Of a DNA stretch of 64,000 nt, positions 53,289 through 63,995 are shown piece by piece (the stretch's first letter is position 1; the number at the start of each line of letters is the position of its first letter). A program made the position numbers and the translations under genes. The notes beneath the pieces are model-generated. The model was not told where the DNA came from. It worked only from the letters and a program-made list of their open reading frames with translations, and searched no databases. Origin of the DNA: Lucifuga dentata (taxonomy: Eukaryota > Chordata > Actinopteri > Ophidiiformes > Bythitidae); the NCBI GenBank assembly GCA_014773175.1, contig VXCM01000057.1, positions 124,001 through 188,000 of the forward strand. Reading direction: 5' to 3'.

Positions 53289-53351
53289 CAGAAGAATGTT
53301 AGCACATTATCCAACACCCCCCCCGCTGCCTCACCTTTGTCTGCATGCCAC
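53289..53351. repeat. Assembly duplication at single-N gap (63 bp)
   Basis: Exact copy of 53225-53287 after the N at 53288. The copied segment includes a C8 run. Confidence 0.9.
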
Positions 53352-53979
53352 CTGATATTAGACCGCTTCACTTTAGCCTTAGTGAGGCTGAGGGGTTGAC
53401 CAGGACCTGACCATAGACATTAGACTGAATACTTTGTAATGAGGGTAAGACATTAACTTGCCCCCTTGTCCAGATTTTTAGATGAATTTTGTTCATATGC
53501 ATGAACAAGTTTATTAAATTATGGAATCATTATTTTACATATAACCAAATAAAGGTTTTGAAGGGAAAATGGTTATGCCTATAATCCCAGCTTTATTCCA
53601 TTCCAAGTTTAATCAAAATTCCCAGGCCACAGTAAAATGTTGCATTTCTGAGTTGTAACATCTTGACAGTTTTCTAAAGCCCTGTTTTCTATAAACAGAC
53701 AAAAATATAAGCTTTGCTGAATTTTCAGAGAGAAAACAAATAGTCTGTCATTATCTGCAAACTTCAGTATTGATGTATTTTATCTTGTTCAGTATGTTTG
53801 CAATGAGAAAAGATAAGGCATATGCTGGGAATGTGCTCTTTTCAATTCTATTTTATTTTAATTCAGCCCTCTCAAACTTCATCAACCATGTCAGACTGTT
53901 TACCTCCTGTAAATCAAGGACAGTGGGGAGGACGAGGTGTGATTGCTTTCACACCAGGAAGTAATCACACCGGACTGAC

Positions 53980-54260
53980 ACAGCTCTGATTAAGACTGAT
54001 AAATATCGACTAGCAGTTAATGAGATGTCAGGCAGAAGCAGGGCCCTTCCTTCATTCCTACTGATGACCACAGTCGAGAGGAAAAAATGACCTCAGCTTG
54101 GCAGTGTCATGACCATCTTTCATACGTGCAAAGCACAGACATTAACTATCTTTAATTGGTGAGCGAGATAAGAGGATTTGCAGCCAAATTATTCACATTA
54201 AGGAACTAGAATCCAGCTGATGCTTTGTGGGATATTATCCTTCATAATTAAGTCAAACAC
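53980..54260. promoter_or_regulatory. Candidate enhancer/conserved element
   Basis: Contains CTGATTAAG (53986-53994), GATAAATATCGA, GTTAATGAG (54016-54024), TTTAATTGG (about 54151) and CATAATTAAG (about 54243) in complex sequence without frames. Inference from motif density only. Confidence 0.25.
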
Positions 54261-57200
54261 AGAACAATTATTGTGAATTTTCATTCATTTTTTTTTTGTT
54301 TTGGTTAACAGGTTCAGCCAGACCTGAGAAGGTACTCAGTGAAAGGCTTATGCAGGCAGGTTAATTAGTTAATTAAAAGATTATCATAAGTGTTTGCCTA
54401 TTGACTGTGCAGCTGCCTATTTGAGCAAATGTCCATCATGAAGCTGAGAGTCTAAAGTCCATCAATAAAATTCAAAACGGTTGTGGATTAAGAATTCCAT
54501 GCTGAGAACATCTGTGATGATTTAGGTGAGTAAAAATGACACAGCACTGTTTTTTTTTCCTCGAAGTAAATATGCAGCATGTCTGAAGTCTTTTGCAGAT
54601 GCTGCAGAAAACTGAAACACAAACACAAGCCTGCTAGATGTGTGCTGAAATATGATGAAGATGCTAGCTCAGCAGGGGACAAGAAGAAAGTAAATTCATC
54701 ATCTCACCAACCATCAAGTGTGCAGTGCTGTATGTGTGGGCTTTTTTTCAGACTAGCAGGCCTATGTCAGTGTGGTTTCATGCTAGGCTTGTGACTTATC
54801 TATCATTGTACTGTATTATGTTCTGTTTACAGTAAAATAAAGCTCTGTGTTGATGACTGCAGACATGAGGATGGCTGATCTTTTACACCCTGGCATTTTG
54901 ATTTGCTCATTCATTGGTTTTACCATACATGAAGGCTGCCATAAAGCTCGGATATGATAGATCCCCCCCAATTAATCACATTTGACCATGAACTTGAGGC
55001 CACCCTTTGGTTCCAAAGCGCAATTCTTTTGCAGACATATACCCAACCCATCAAACAGAGAGACCATGCAGCTGCAACCCAACACCCGACAATAGGATGC
55101 TTGTTCTAGAGCAGAAAGACAGGGTGCCCCTTTTGGTTAAGGGGATGATGTGAAGGGGGTGGTCAAATATTTTAGGGGTTTTAAAAAATGAGAGCACAAC
55201 CAAAAGCATGTCTCTCAGTCAGCACCGAGCCGCTCTAATCAAACTGAAATGTATCTTTTTCAACTGTTGAAGTAAAATAATAAAAAAGCACCAAATACTT
55301 GTTACGTATGACTTGGTCATGGCATAAATATTACTAGAAATGTAATTTTGGGAAATTGACATTTTTGAAGGCAAATTCCTTAGTGGAGTCAAAATATGCA
55401 CTTTTTACTACTTTTTTTTTTTTTTTCCCACAGGGCACTTAACACTAAAGTAGGAAAACAAAATTTACAAACACATGAAGCCAGTCACACAACACATTCT
55501 TCTTTGTTGGAAATATTTGCCAATTAGCAAGTTGTGGGGTTGGAGTGGTAATTAGGCTTTCCAGTTGGCTGGTATCTGTGTACAGCTTAGTTGAGACAGG
55601 TCCGAAGCTAAATGCTTCGCTATTTGTCCAGCAATTATGTTAGGTCCTCATGTCACAGTACAGACGTGACCAATTAGCTGAAGTGAAAGAGAGGGATTAT
55701 AGCAGAAGAGATGGGAGAGGATGAAGAAGTAGACAGAGAATGGATATGGGGGGGGGGGGGGNGAGGGATGGGTGGGTGATAGTCTATAAGGAATAAGAGA
55801 GAGTAAGGAGGGAGAGGATTTGGCTTTGGAAATGAAGGGGAGAAGGGTGTCGAGTAGCATATTTCTTTTCACTAGCTGTGTGATCATGTTTTTCATTGAT
55901 CCTGGTCCTGACTGACATGTGGCTAAGACATGCTAATACATAGCGATATTTATGCTAATGAAAGCCTTACTGACTGGGGGGGGGNAATAAGATATTAATC
56001 TTTATTGATGTCTCAATAATTCTCTCTTGCGTTATATGACATGTTTTGGTGAAACAGGCCTGCATACAATCAATATTCTGCAGCTTGGAGTAATGTGACA
56101 CTATGTCAGTAGTCATAGGAAAGTATACAGTGCTCAACTTCATATTGGCACTGGTCCATACTCTCTTCAGACTGACAGACTACCTATATATTGAGTACTA
56201 AAGCTATCCAGCCTAGTCACAACAACTCAAAGTCGATGATATGGTCACAGTCTGCTTTAATGTAATACAGGAAGTCATATTTCAATTTTCTTTACATGGA
56301 AAAGAGGCTTTATAAGATTTATCCACAAATGTAATGCCACAGTGCTTAAAAAGTGGATAAATAGTCGCTGGTTATGATTCAAAAACCTTCAGGTCCTGTG
56401 TCTGTGAACTGCTCCCAGCGCTTTAATAAAAAAACACAGGCCTGCCCAAGTAAATCCATCATCTGACAAGAAAAGAGAAGAGCGAGAGGCTCCAAAGTTG
56501 GGGAGATCTGACACGAAATTTATTCTGCTTGCTGCAACACAAAAAGAACCCACATAATCCTCTGTTGAAAATTTTTCGAGCGGATCTGGGGGGGGCATTT
56601 TGAAGAATGCCTGCTCTACCCAGACACCGAGACCGCCCAATCTAAGGCTCCATGTTTTAATTGGACAAGGAAAGGGAGAGAGGGGAGCCAGGGGACAAGG
56701 CGAGGGGGTGGAAGAGGTAGAATCTATAATCTGAGCATCTTTCCTTTTTTAGCTGGAAAACAAGACTGTATAATCTTTGCGCCTGCAGAAATTACTTTAG
56801 CTCAAGATTAATTAGCAGCTTTGAAAGATAATATGGAGAGCTTTTGTGTTTCAAGTTATAGACATATCTCTTCTGTGGATTGCAGACTTCTTTATTGATT
56901 GTGACAGATTTAACTCAGGCTTTAACAATAAAAAAATTAGCAGGCATGTTTGAAATGGTGGTCTTTAACTCAAAGTAACAACCTCAATAATGGTAAGGAA
57001 CTTAGCAAATATAGAAGCATTAGAAAATAGATAAACTCTGGGCAAAATCTCCAAAGGATCAATATTCACTCATCAGGTGCCTGCAGCTGAAAAGATGAAA
57101 GACAGAATTACACAAAAAATATTTTTACAGATAGTGCTTTTCTAAGTGACCTTGGGCTTTTTCAAGATGAGGGAATGATGCAGTCTAAACCTGTCTGGGA

Positions 57201-57751
57201 AAAAAAAAAAAAAAAAAANGAAAAAAAAAAAAAAAAAAAATCAAAGAGCTTTAGAGGAAGAAAAATGAATAATTCCTGCTTAGGTAGAGTGAGTACATTA
57301 ACAGAACTGTGCACAGTTTAACCTGGAAGTACAACTTTGAAGGACTGCATTTTGAATGTAGGCAGTGACACCAGTTTAACAACCACAGAAGGTAATAACT
57401 GAGGAAATGATTAAAGTTCTATGATGGAATGCTTGACAGCCACAAATGATGAGTGAAATCTGTTTGTCTAAGGCCAGCTTTATTCTTGGCATGCTAACTA
57501 CGCATGTGCTTCCGCCCACAGTTGCTATGTGAATGCACCACATGTCAATATGAAGGTTTAAATACTATATCCAGCAGGGCACACACACCCTGTTTCCCCC
57601 ATGAAACCCCATGAAGAAACCCTGTTTCTTCAGCATTTTTTTATCGGTAGGTTGCCCAGTTTTCATTGCGCTGGAAAGCAGTGATTGTGACTTCATTGCT
57701 GATAGTAACCACACATTGCCAAGTGAAAGGTCACTTCAAGTGGAAGACTTT
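54261..57751. other. Intergenic, no gene seen
   Basis: Holds G-runs ending in single Ns (55748-55762, 55976-55985) and the A-run at 57200-57240. No frame carries a domain. Confidence 0.65.
57200..57240. repeat. Poly-A run containing single N
   Basis: A-run of about 39 bases with N at 57219 and one G. Confidence 0.85.
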
Positions 57752-57879
57752 TCTCTCTGGGTGCGTTCCAAGTTCTTATTTGATCGCTTCTCAATCCTCA
57801 CATGACCCAGAAACCAATCTGGTCTGCCATCTTTAAGGACGTTCCAAAGCTCTTATTTCTGTTCTGAGGATGGAGGAGN

Positions 57880-57945
57880 ACCAATCTGGTCTGCCATCTT
57901 TAAGGACGTTCCAAAGCTCTTATTTCTGTTCTGAGGATGGAGGAG
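57880..57945. repeat. Assembly duplication at single-N gap (66 bp)
   Basis: Exact copy of 57813-57878 after the N at 57879, inside the 57.8-58.8 kb transposon. Confidence 0.9.
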
Positions 57946-58140
57946 CAAGGATGGAGGAGGCTCTCCATAGGAGACGTGAGTGAGGAAACCCGAGACACTC
58001 CACCGTGGAAGTCTGTTACCTGATTGGACAGATCTATTGCAGCTGATTTGATACACTGACACACATCTTCATATGACCTCATCATGAGTTTCATCAAACA
58101 TGTGAACAGAAAAATAACAGCAACATCTCAGGTGTAAAAN

Positions 58141-58206
58141 TGACCTCATCATGAGTTTCATCAAACATGTGAACAGAAAAATAACAGCAACATCTCAGGT
58201 GTAAAA
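58141..58206. repeat. Assembly duplication at single-N gap (66 bp)
   Basis: Exact copy of 58074-58139 after the N at 58140, inside the same transposon. Confidence 0.9.
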
Positions 58207-59079
58207 ATACTCTGATTATTTATGTTTAATTTAGTCTGATCATCAGATTAAAATGACTGCATGTTTCAGTGCAGCTCTGAAGGACAAAGAAACATAAACA
58301 ACATAAATAACAAAACAACTTGTATATTGTCACAACCTGCTTATTGATCTGTCCTAACAAAATCCACTGACATGTTTAATAAAACATGGAAAAGTTCACT
58401 AACGCTGATAAACTTTGTATTTTAATTCTCTGAGCAGTGAAACACACTTAGAAATGTGATGAACTGTAGATTATAAGGTCAGATTATTCTGCATGTGGAC
58501 GTTTGTCAAACTGTTCATATTAATTGTTACAGTAATAATCAAAGGAGAATATTTCATTATTTTGTTAGCTTGTAGAGACTAAAACACAGCAGCTCCAAGC
58601 ACTCTGACAGCTGATCAGTCACATGGCTTCAGATGATGTATGAGGAGCGAGGACGTTTCATTTATCTTAAATCGTTTCTCAGCTCCTCTGTCCTCGCATC
58701 TTTTCCTCATGTCTTCAGTGGGCAGGGCTAAGACACAAGGAAAAGACACAAGTGAGAGAAACGTGGAAACGAAATAAGAACTTGGAATGCACTCTCTCTG
58801 TCAATCTGTTTTGATACGCCTTGAAACAGAGGCGTGGCCCAAATCAAAGTGACAGTGACTTGGACGTATACCCTAGAGGCGTGGAATACAGCAACATCAC
58901 ATACTTTCTTGTCTTGTTTTGAGGTCTGGAGGGTGATTTTTGGTGGGAAAAGGGAAAGCACAGTCCTCACAATGAACTCTCCAGTTTGGCAACTGAATCA
59001 GTTGACAGCTATATTACGTGGCTTCACATATAAGTTAATAAAAAAAAGTGGAATTGGTGTTAAGTTGCCTTTAAACACT

Positions 59080-59250
59080 ACTGCCAATTCTGCTCAATAG
59101 TGCAAACAAAGATGCCCACAATACAGGAGATGCGTATTTTATGTTATGAAAATGAAAGAAACAGAGGCAGCGATAACAAAAAAGATGGTACGTGAGGCCA
59201 TTAAAGGAATCCCACCGTGCTCAATCAGCTTTTTGTCACAGATCAGTGAT
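59080..59250. repeat. Copy C fragment of the same repeat family
   Basis: CAATTCTGCTCAATAGTGCAAACAA near 59085 resembles CTCAACAGTGTAAACAA near 47130. GATGGTACGTGAGGCCATTAAAGGAATCC near 59182 resembles GATGTATGTGAGGCTGTTGTAGGAATCC near 47653. The middle found in copy B is missing, so this is an internal deletion form or fragment. Confidence 0.4.
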
Positions 59251-61214
59251 TTTGCTTATTTTCCTAACTTTTCTCATCATTTTTGATGTGTATAACCAAC
59301 GCTTTAGATCAACACAGGATATGCATGGCAGCCATTTTGCATACACACATATATAATTAACATGAATTACAGAGGCCTTAAGCAATGACAAGACTGAAGT
59401 GTGTGTGTGTGTGTTGGCATGGTGCAGTGTACTGAGTTGCAGTGGAAGAACATTTTGTCCAAGTCCACAAAAATAAGTAATCATAATCAAGGCAAAACAC
59501 CAAACAAAGACTCAAACACGAGATGAAGTTACATTTCTTAAATAATTTAATTGCAAAAGGGTCTTTTAAAAATATTTCTACAAGAATGCATCATCATTTT
59601 TAGTAATTTGTTGTGTTCGTCTGCACCATTAAATACATCTCAATGCTTTTCAGAGGAATTAACAATTGCATTTCTCAGCGCTTTATTCCGTCACCCTCCC
59701 ACTTGACTATACATGTACAGTACTCTAAAAAAAACATCTCTTGCTTTATGTAAAGAGGGAAGGGGTTCAAAAGTGACCAAAAGACAGGCGTGAAGAGAGC
59801 CTCTTAAAAGAAAAAAATGTTTTTTGTTGTTTTTTTTTTTTTTAATAAACAAGACAACTGAAAAAGGAAAAAAGAAAATTGCAAATAAAGGAGATGGGGT
59901 CCTACTGGATGGATGGTAGGGAGAGTAAAATAGGGAAGGTGGAAGGAATGTCAGAATAGTTTGAATCCTATTGGCACACAAAGAGAGAAAGAGTCACATC
60001 TGACTCTGCTGATCAAAATGTTTCTGTATAAAATATCATTACTATTATTTCACACACTCACACACATTCAAACATAACAGTCCATCTTAATGTCAGCATT
60101 GTGCAGTCAGGAGGATAAACACACAACACAATATAGAGGTTTTCTCTCCAATAACAGCGGATATTAAGTATAAGAAAACACAGTGAATCTGTGAACCTTT
60201 CACTTGTTTGCAGTTGATGTACTGTAGTAGCAGTTTAATCAATCTGAAATGTGCAACAGTGCCAGTTAAGCTCATCACTCATGGTCGGTTAAGTTTTGTG
60301 AACACGATGCTAGATCCCAGCACACCATGTGCACCTCATCAATAGTTCATACAAGCTCCAAAACGCTGCTATTTTTCATGAGTTGGCATGTCTGCCATCT
60401 GATTGCGTTTAGCCCCCATATGCGCCCTCCCCCTTTATTTTTTATGTTCATCAACTGTCTTGTTGCCACATGCTAGTTTGTAGCAGTGAGTGAGGCTGAT
60501 TGAATGACTGAGCTGAATGGAGGAAGAGGGAGGAATATATTGCAAGGAGATTTTTTACTAATAGTGAGCTTCTGAGTGCATTTGCTTTGTTCATCTTGTC
60601 TCCAAATGTGGACTGCCTCACCGTTTCCCAATCAAAATGATGTTTTAGTTTGAGGGGAAAGGAAATGATACAGCAAGGTGATATCTAAAAAGAATATTTA
60701 CTTGTCTGACAGGTACTTGGAACACTATTTCATCATGTTACAAAAAAACATTTACAGTACCAGTGCGTTTCTTTCAGAACTAATCTATCAGAACTCCAAA
60801 CTGATAGACTGATTAAAACCATTTAAGGTTTTGAGACTTACTTCCTTTTCAGTTTGAGTAAACAAGTGATGACATTACTATTGTATACTCCATATGTTTC
60901 AGGTTAGAAAGCGCTTTACACAGAGTGCACCAGCAGTACTGAAAACGCCTGTATATGGAATAAGATGAAACAGTATAATATTGGGAACACATTGATGCTT
61001 TGCATAATATCCTCAATGGCTTCTGGAAGGGTTTAAAACAGGCTGAGTGAAGCTAAGTAATATGGCATGACATAATCCATGGGCACAAACATCACTTTAT
61101 CATTACACAGCTAACTAATAATATTCACATATTGCATTGATCAGCTTCAGCCTGAACAGTATGGAGACTGTTTGGGAGATCAAATCAGTGATTCAGCTTG
61201 AACCTTTAATCCTG
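59251..61214. other. Intergenic 3' flank of ephb3, no gene seen
   Basis: A GT repeat (59399-59414) and AT-rich unique sequence. Minus-strand AATAAA hexamers at 60439-60434 and 59687-59682 could serve a very long ephb3 3' UTR. Confidence 0.55.
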
Positions 61215-61505
61215 CGCCTCCAAACACCCCTCTGTGAGAAGCAATGATAGTACAGTCTCAGTGATGCAGCTGCTATCATTTAGGATGAAGGGGCCTGCAG
61301 ATTTTGGCTGCCTGCGTGCCAAGGCTGTTGATCCTGCACTGTACTAATCATGCAGCAGGCTGAGCTGAGACAGGATGATTGCAGGCCAGACAGGAAATGA
61401 AGAGAGATAATGATAGGTCAGCACACTGTATGTCTGCGCTCTCTGTGTGCTTATATCCTCACTGGGGCAGATTGGTTGCTGCACTAATCGACCTGACAGA
61501 GAAGG
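61215..61505. promoter_or_regulatory. Candidate conserved element just beyond the ephb3 3' UTR
   Basis: Complex, balanced sequence with CACTAATCGACC, GTACTAATCATGCAGCAGGCTGAGCTGAG and several CAGCTG/GCAGC words, no frame and no simple repeat. It may be a 3' enhancer or an extension of the UTR if a distal poly(A) site is used. Confidence 0.22.
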
Positions 61506-61516
61506 ACCAATAGATT

Positions 61517-61522
61517 TTTATT
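61517..61522 (-). terminator. Candidate polyadenylation signal AATAAA
   Basis: The plus-strand TTTATT here reads AATAAA on the ephb3 strand, about 2.37 kb after the stop codon. It is the first perfect hexamer in that direction. Later hexamers at 60439-60434 and 59687-59682 are alternatives. A single hexamer in AT-rich DNA is weak evidence. Confidence 0.35.
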
Positions 61523-62729
61523 CTGCTGGCTCTAGCATCTCTGATGAGGAAAGGAAACAAACTGTAGGTCCTCTGATGGAGCTCCACCACTGGCTCTGTT
61601 GAAATGACTGGCAAGTAGGCTATGACATGTGACACAGCGTCGTCTCTTTGACAGTAAAAGGGGTTCAGTGAAGGTTGTTTTTATAATTTTGGAAGGAAGG
61701 ATAAATAAATTAAAGCATTTGATTTTTACATTTGAGGAGTTTGCAGGAGGTTTTGAGTAAGGAAAAAAAAAAAAAAAAGTTCCAGGAAGACAATTAGCAA
61801 CAACTGAGAGCTTTACAGCTCTCCTCAATGTTGACACCTGATTGAGGAAGGTAAATATCCAGCTGAGACAGGCACACACTAACTCTAACAAACCTACACA
61901 CACACACACACACTCACTCAAACACACAAAAATGGAAAGAAAAGGGTGGTGTGTTGGCTGTAGGTCTGTTGAATATTTATAACAGTTATCAATACATATT
62001 GATATTGCTCATCTCTTCCTCTCTACCTCCTGTCTTTTCTTCATTCTCTCTTCTTCCCTCCCTCTTGGTTCACTTCACTCGGAATCAAACATTTCACAAC
62101 AAGTCTTCCATTTTGTCAAAACACTGTTTTTTTCTTTTGTCATTTATCGTATTTTTGTTACAAAACATGTACAGGCTGTTTAGAACAACAATAAAAATAC
62201 AATATCCAATTTATATGCATTTTCTTTCTTTCTTTTTTTTTTTTTAATAAGCATCAGTTAATTTGCTGAATCCTCTTGGAGTTTCTCTTCCTTTTGATTG
62301 TTCCAAGTCCACCATCCCAAATGACCTGTAGTCCATCTGGTTGTTGGTGGGGGGAGTTTGGCGGGCGAGGTACAAATAAATACATAGGGCAGTATACCAA
62401 CAAATTAAAACAAGAATTTGTGATTATTTCTAAATCCAGATAATAGTAAGTAGAAAGTAAGGTGTCTGTCATGATTTGCTTTCAGTTTCTGTATGATGCA
62501 TATATTTATATATATATGTCCAAAGTTCATTTTTTGGATTCAACAAAAAAGAATGTTTAACAGTTGTCCACAGAATATAGCGTAATTGTTTCAGATATAT
62601 TTGCTCCTTGTCACAGTTCAGTTCATGCGTTAATTCTCCACGGTGGCGAATAGCAGAAGCTGTATTGTACAATATATTTGTGTGCAACTTCATACAACCG
62701 CACATTCACACATCAACACTAAATCACAC

Positions 62730-62768
62730 AAACACACTCGCACACACGCACACACACACACACACACA
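62730..62768. repeat. (CA)n microsatellite in ephb3 3' UTR region
   Basis: CA array with CG interruptions; it would read as GT repeats in the ephb3 transcript. Confidence 0.88.
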
Positions 62769-62929
62769 TACTGCATACACATACAAAAATGCACACAAAA
62801 GGCCAAGTGGTCTTTCTATTGTGTTGCCACAGTCCTTGTCTCCCCTCAGTCACATAAACCGTCCACGAGGAGTACCAAGTTTGACCGGCCATTTTGAAAT
62901 CACAAATCTCCCAAAAAGTGTAAGAAAGC

Positions 62930-62969
62930 AAAAAAAAAAAAAAAAAAANAAAAAAAAAAAAAAAAAAAA
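62930..62969. repeat. Poly-A (transcript poly-U) run containing single N
   Basis: A-run of about 39 bases with N at 62949, within the probable 3' UTR. Confidence 0.85.
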
Positions 62970-63179
62970 TGGTTGTGGACAAAGAAAAATAAAACAAAAT
63001 TTGTATGTGTAAATAAAAACAGTTGATGAGCAGGTAATCCCAAGTTATGAAACTATCCTGAGTTTCATGCTTCAGGTCATGTGAGGAGGTCATCAGGTGA
63101 CTGATGGGGCCTCAGCAGCCGAAACAAGAGTCCTAAAACTTGGCTGCTCTCCTTTAAGCTCTTGACCTCTGAACTTCTT

Positions 63180-63192
63180 TGACCTTTGACCT
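63180..63192. promoter_or_regulatory. DR1 nuclear-receptor half-site pair TGACCTTTGACCT
   Basis: A perfect direct repeat of TGACCT with one-base spacing, the consensus bound by HNF4, COUP-TF and PPAR/RXR. A related TTGACCTCTGAACTT lies just before it. It falls within the probable ephb3 3' UTR, so it may be coincidental. Confidence 0.35.
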
Positions 63193-63886
63193 AAGCCCAT
63201 CAAATTTCGACTTCCGCTACCTCACCCTTCTCCAGCAAGTGCCCTTTTAGATAACACACCTTCAATATGAAGATGGGGAATAACAACACATGTGCACAGT
63301 AAAACGACTTCTAACGGGAAAGATCTTGTCGTCTATCTTCTCAGGGTCCAAGACACTTCTGTTTTTTTTTTTTTCCTTTTTTCTTTTCTTTAATCGGGGT
63401 GTTCATTCCTTACTATGAAATATGTCCATGATAGTTGGGTTGAGGGATAAAGGAGAGGGGCTCTTGCACAAGGGTTAGAGAGTGACGTCTGGGACACAGG
63501 GCTAAGGCCGCCCTCACTAAAACACACATGCATGCAAACATCAACCCCCACCAAAGCTGGTGAGGCACGCATGGGGGTTCACTCTTCCTCCTCTGTCTAA
63601 AAAAAAAATAAAAAGAATCCTGATTGGATGAAAAGAAAAATGATCAATAACAAAATAAACAGAAAGAGGAAACAAAAAACATGAAGAGGAAATGGAAAAT
63701 GTAGTGGGGAAAAAATAAGAACAAAAAAAAAAGTAGTCAGAGGCACTGCAAGCCAGTTTCATAACATCTAATTGGCAGAGATGGATCAGGCAGCTAGGGT
63801 TTTCCATTGGCTCTCCCTGGCACAGTTCCTCACCCTTTAACCTGTCTGGCTGTCCATTGGCTGCATGGATTTGCGCGTCCTTTTGC

Positions 63887-63995
63887 TCAGACCTGGACAG
63901 GTAATGTTTGGTTCATCTGTAGTCTCATGTCCTGAATGCTACCAAGAATCTTCTTCTGGTGGCCAGCCAACGTTACCCCTATCCGAAGCAAGTCC
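63887..63995 (-). CDS. ephb3: Terminal coding exon of EphB-class receptor tyrosine kinase (EPHB3-like), partial
   Basis: Read on the minus strand, this stretch encodes the end of the cytoplasmic SAM domain and the C-terminal tail of an Eph receptor. It opens with [17 protein letters not shown], the signature last helix of Eph SAM domains, and closes with [13 protein letters not shown] followed by TGA (63889-63887). The tail [17 protein letters not shown] is the EPHB3 version; EPHB1, EPHB2 and EPHB4 tails differ. The final VQV is a hydrophobic PDZ-binding motif. The exon starts just after an AG acceptor; its first base G completes a split codon (GA|G, Glu), giving the expected E-D-L-L. Eph receptors are membrane tyrosine kinases that bind ephrin-B ligands and control cell repulsion, boundary formation and axon guidance. 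Kinase, transmembrane and ligand-binding parts lie outside the window. The a or b teleost paralogue cannot be decided from 35 residues. Confidence 0.93.

Larger units (their letters stand above)
57760..58792. mobile_element. Inverted-repeat DNA transposon, probably hAT-like, non-autonomous
   Basis: The left end GTGCGTTCCAAGTTCTTATTT (57761 onward) is matched, inverted and with one mismatch, by the right end at about 58772-58792. Both sides are flanked by TCTCTCTG (57752-57759, 58793-58800), an exact 8-bp duplication consistent with hAT, though its low complexity lowers its weight. The left terminal region repeats a related motif (GTTCCAAAGCTCTTATTTCTG) about 80 bp inward, a subterminal repeat. 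I see no transposase. Two assembly duplications (Ns at 57879 and 58140) inflate the length, so about 0.9 kb is real. Confidence 0.7.
61517..63886 (-). other. ephb3: Probable 3' untranslated region of ephb3
   Basis: Downstream of the ephb3 stop codon, on the minus strand, no further reading frame is supported. The sequence is AT-rich and has poly-T and GT tracts in transcript sense. The first canonical AATAAA I can find in transcript sense is at 61522-61517. An ATTAAA occurs earlier, near 62245, before an A-run, and could end a shorter form. An AU-rich ATTTATTT core lies at about 62371-62385. The 3' end is therefore uncertain: it could be near 62.2 kb, 61.5 kb, or as far as a further AATAAA at 59687-59682. 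RNA evidence is needed to choose. Confidence 0.5.

Noticed and set aside
61532..61927. 131-codon minus-strand frame near ephb3
   Set aside because: No domain, starts in a CA repeat, and contains a poly-F stretch from a homopolymer.
62608..63093. Frames of 124-134 codons on both strands
   Set aside because: They cross the CA repeat and the poly-A run with an N and lie within the probable ephb3 3' UTR.
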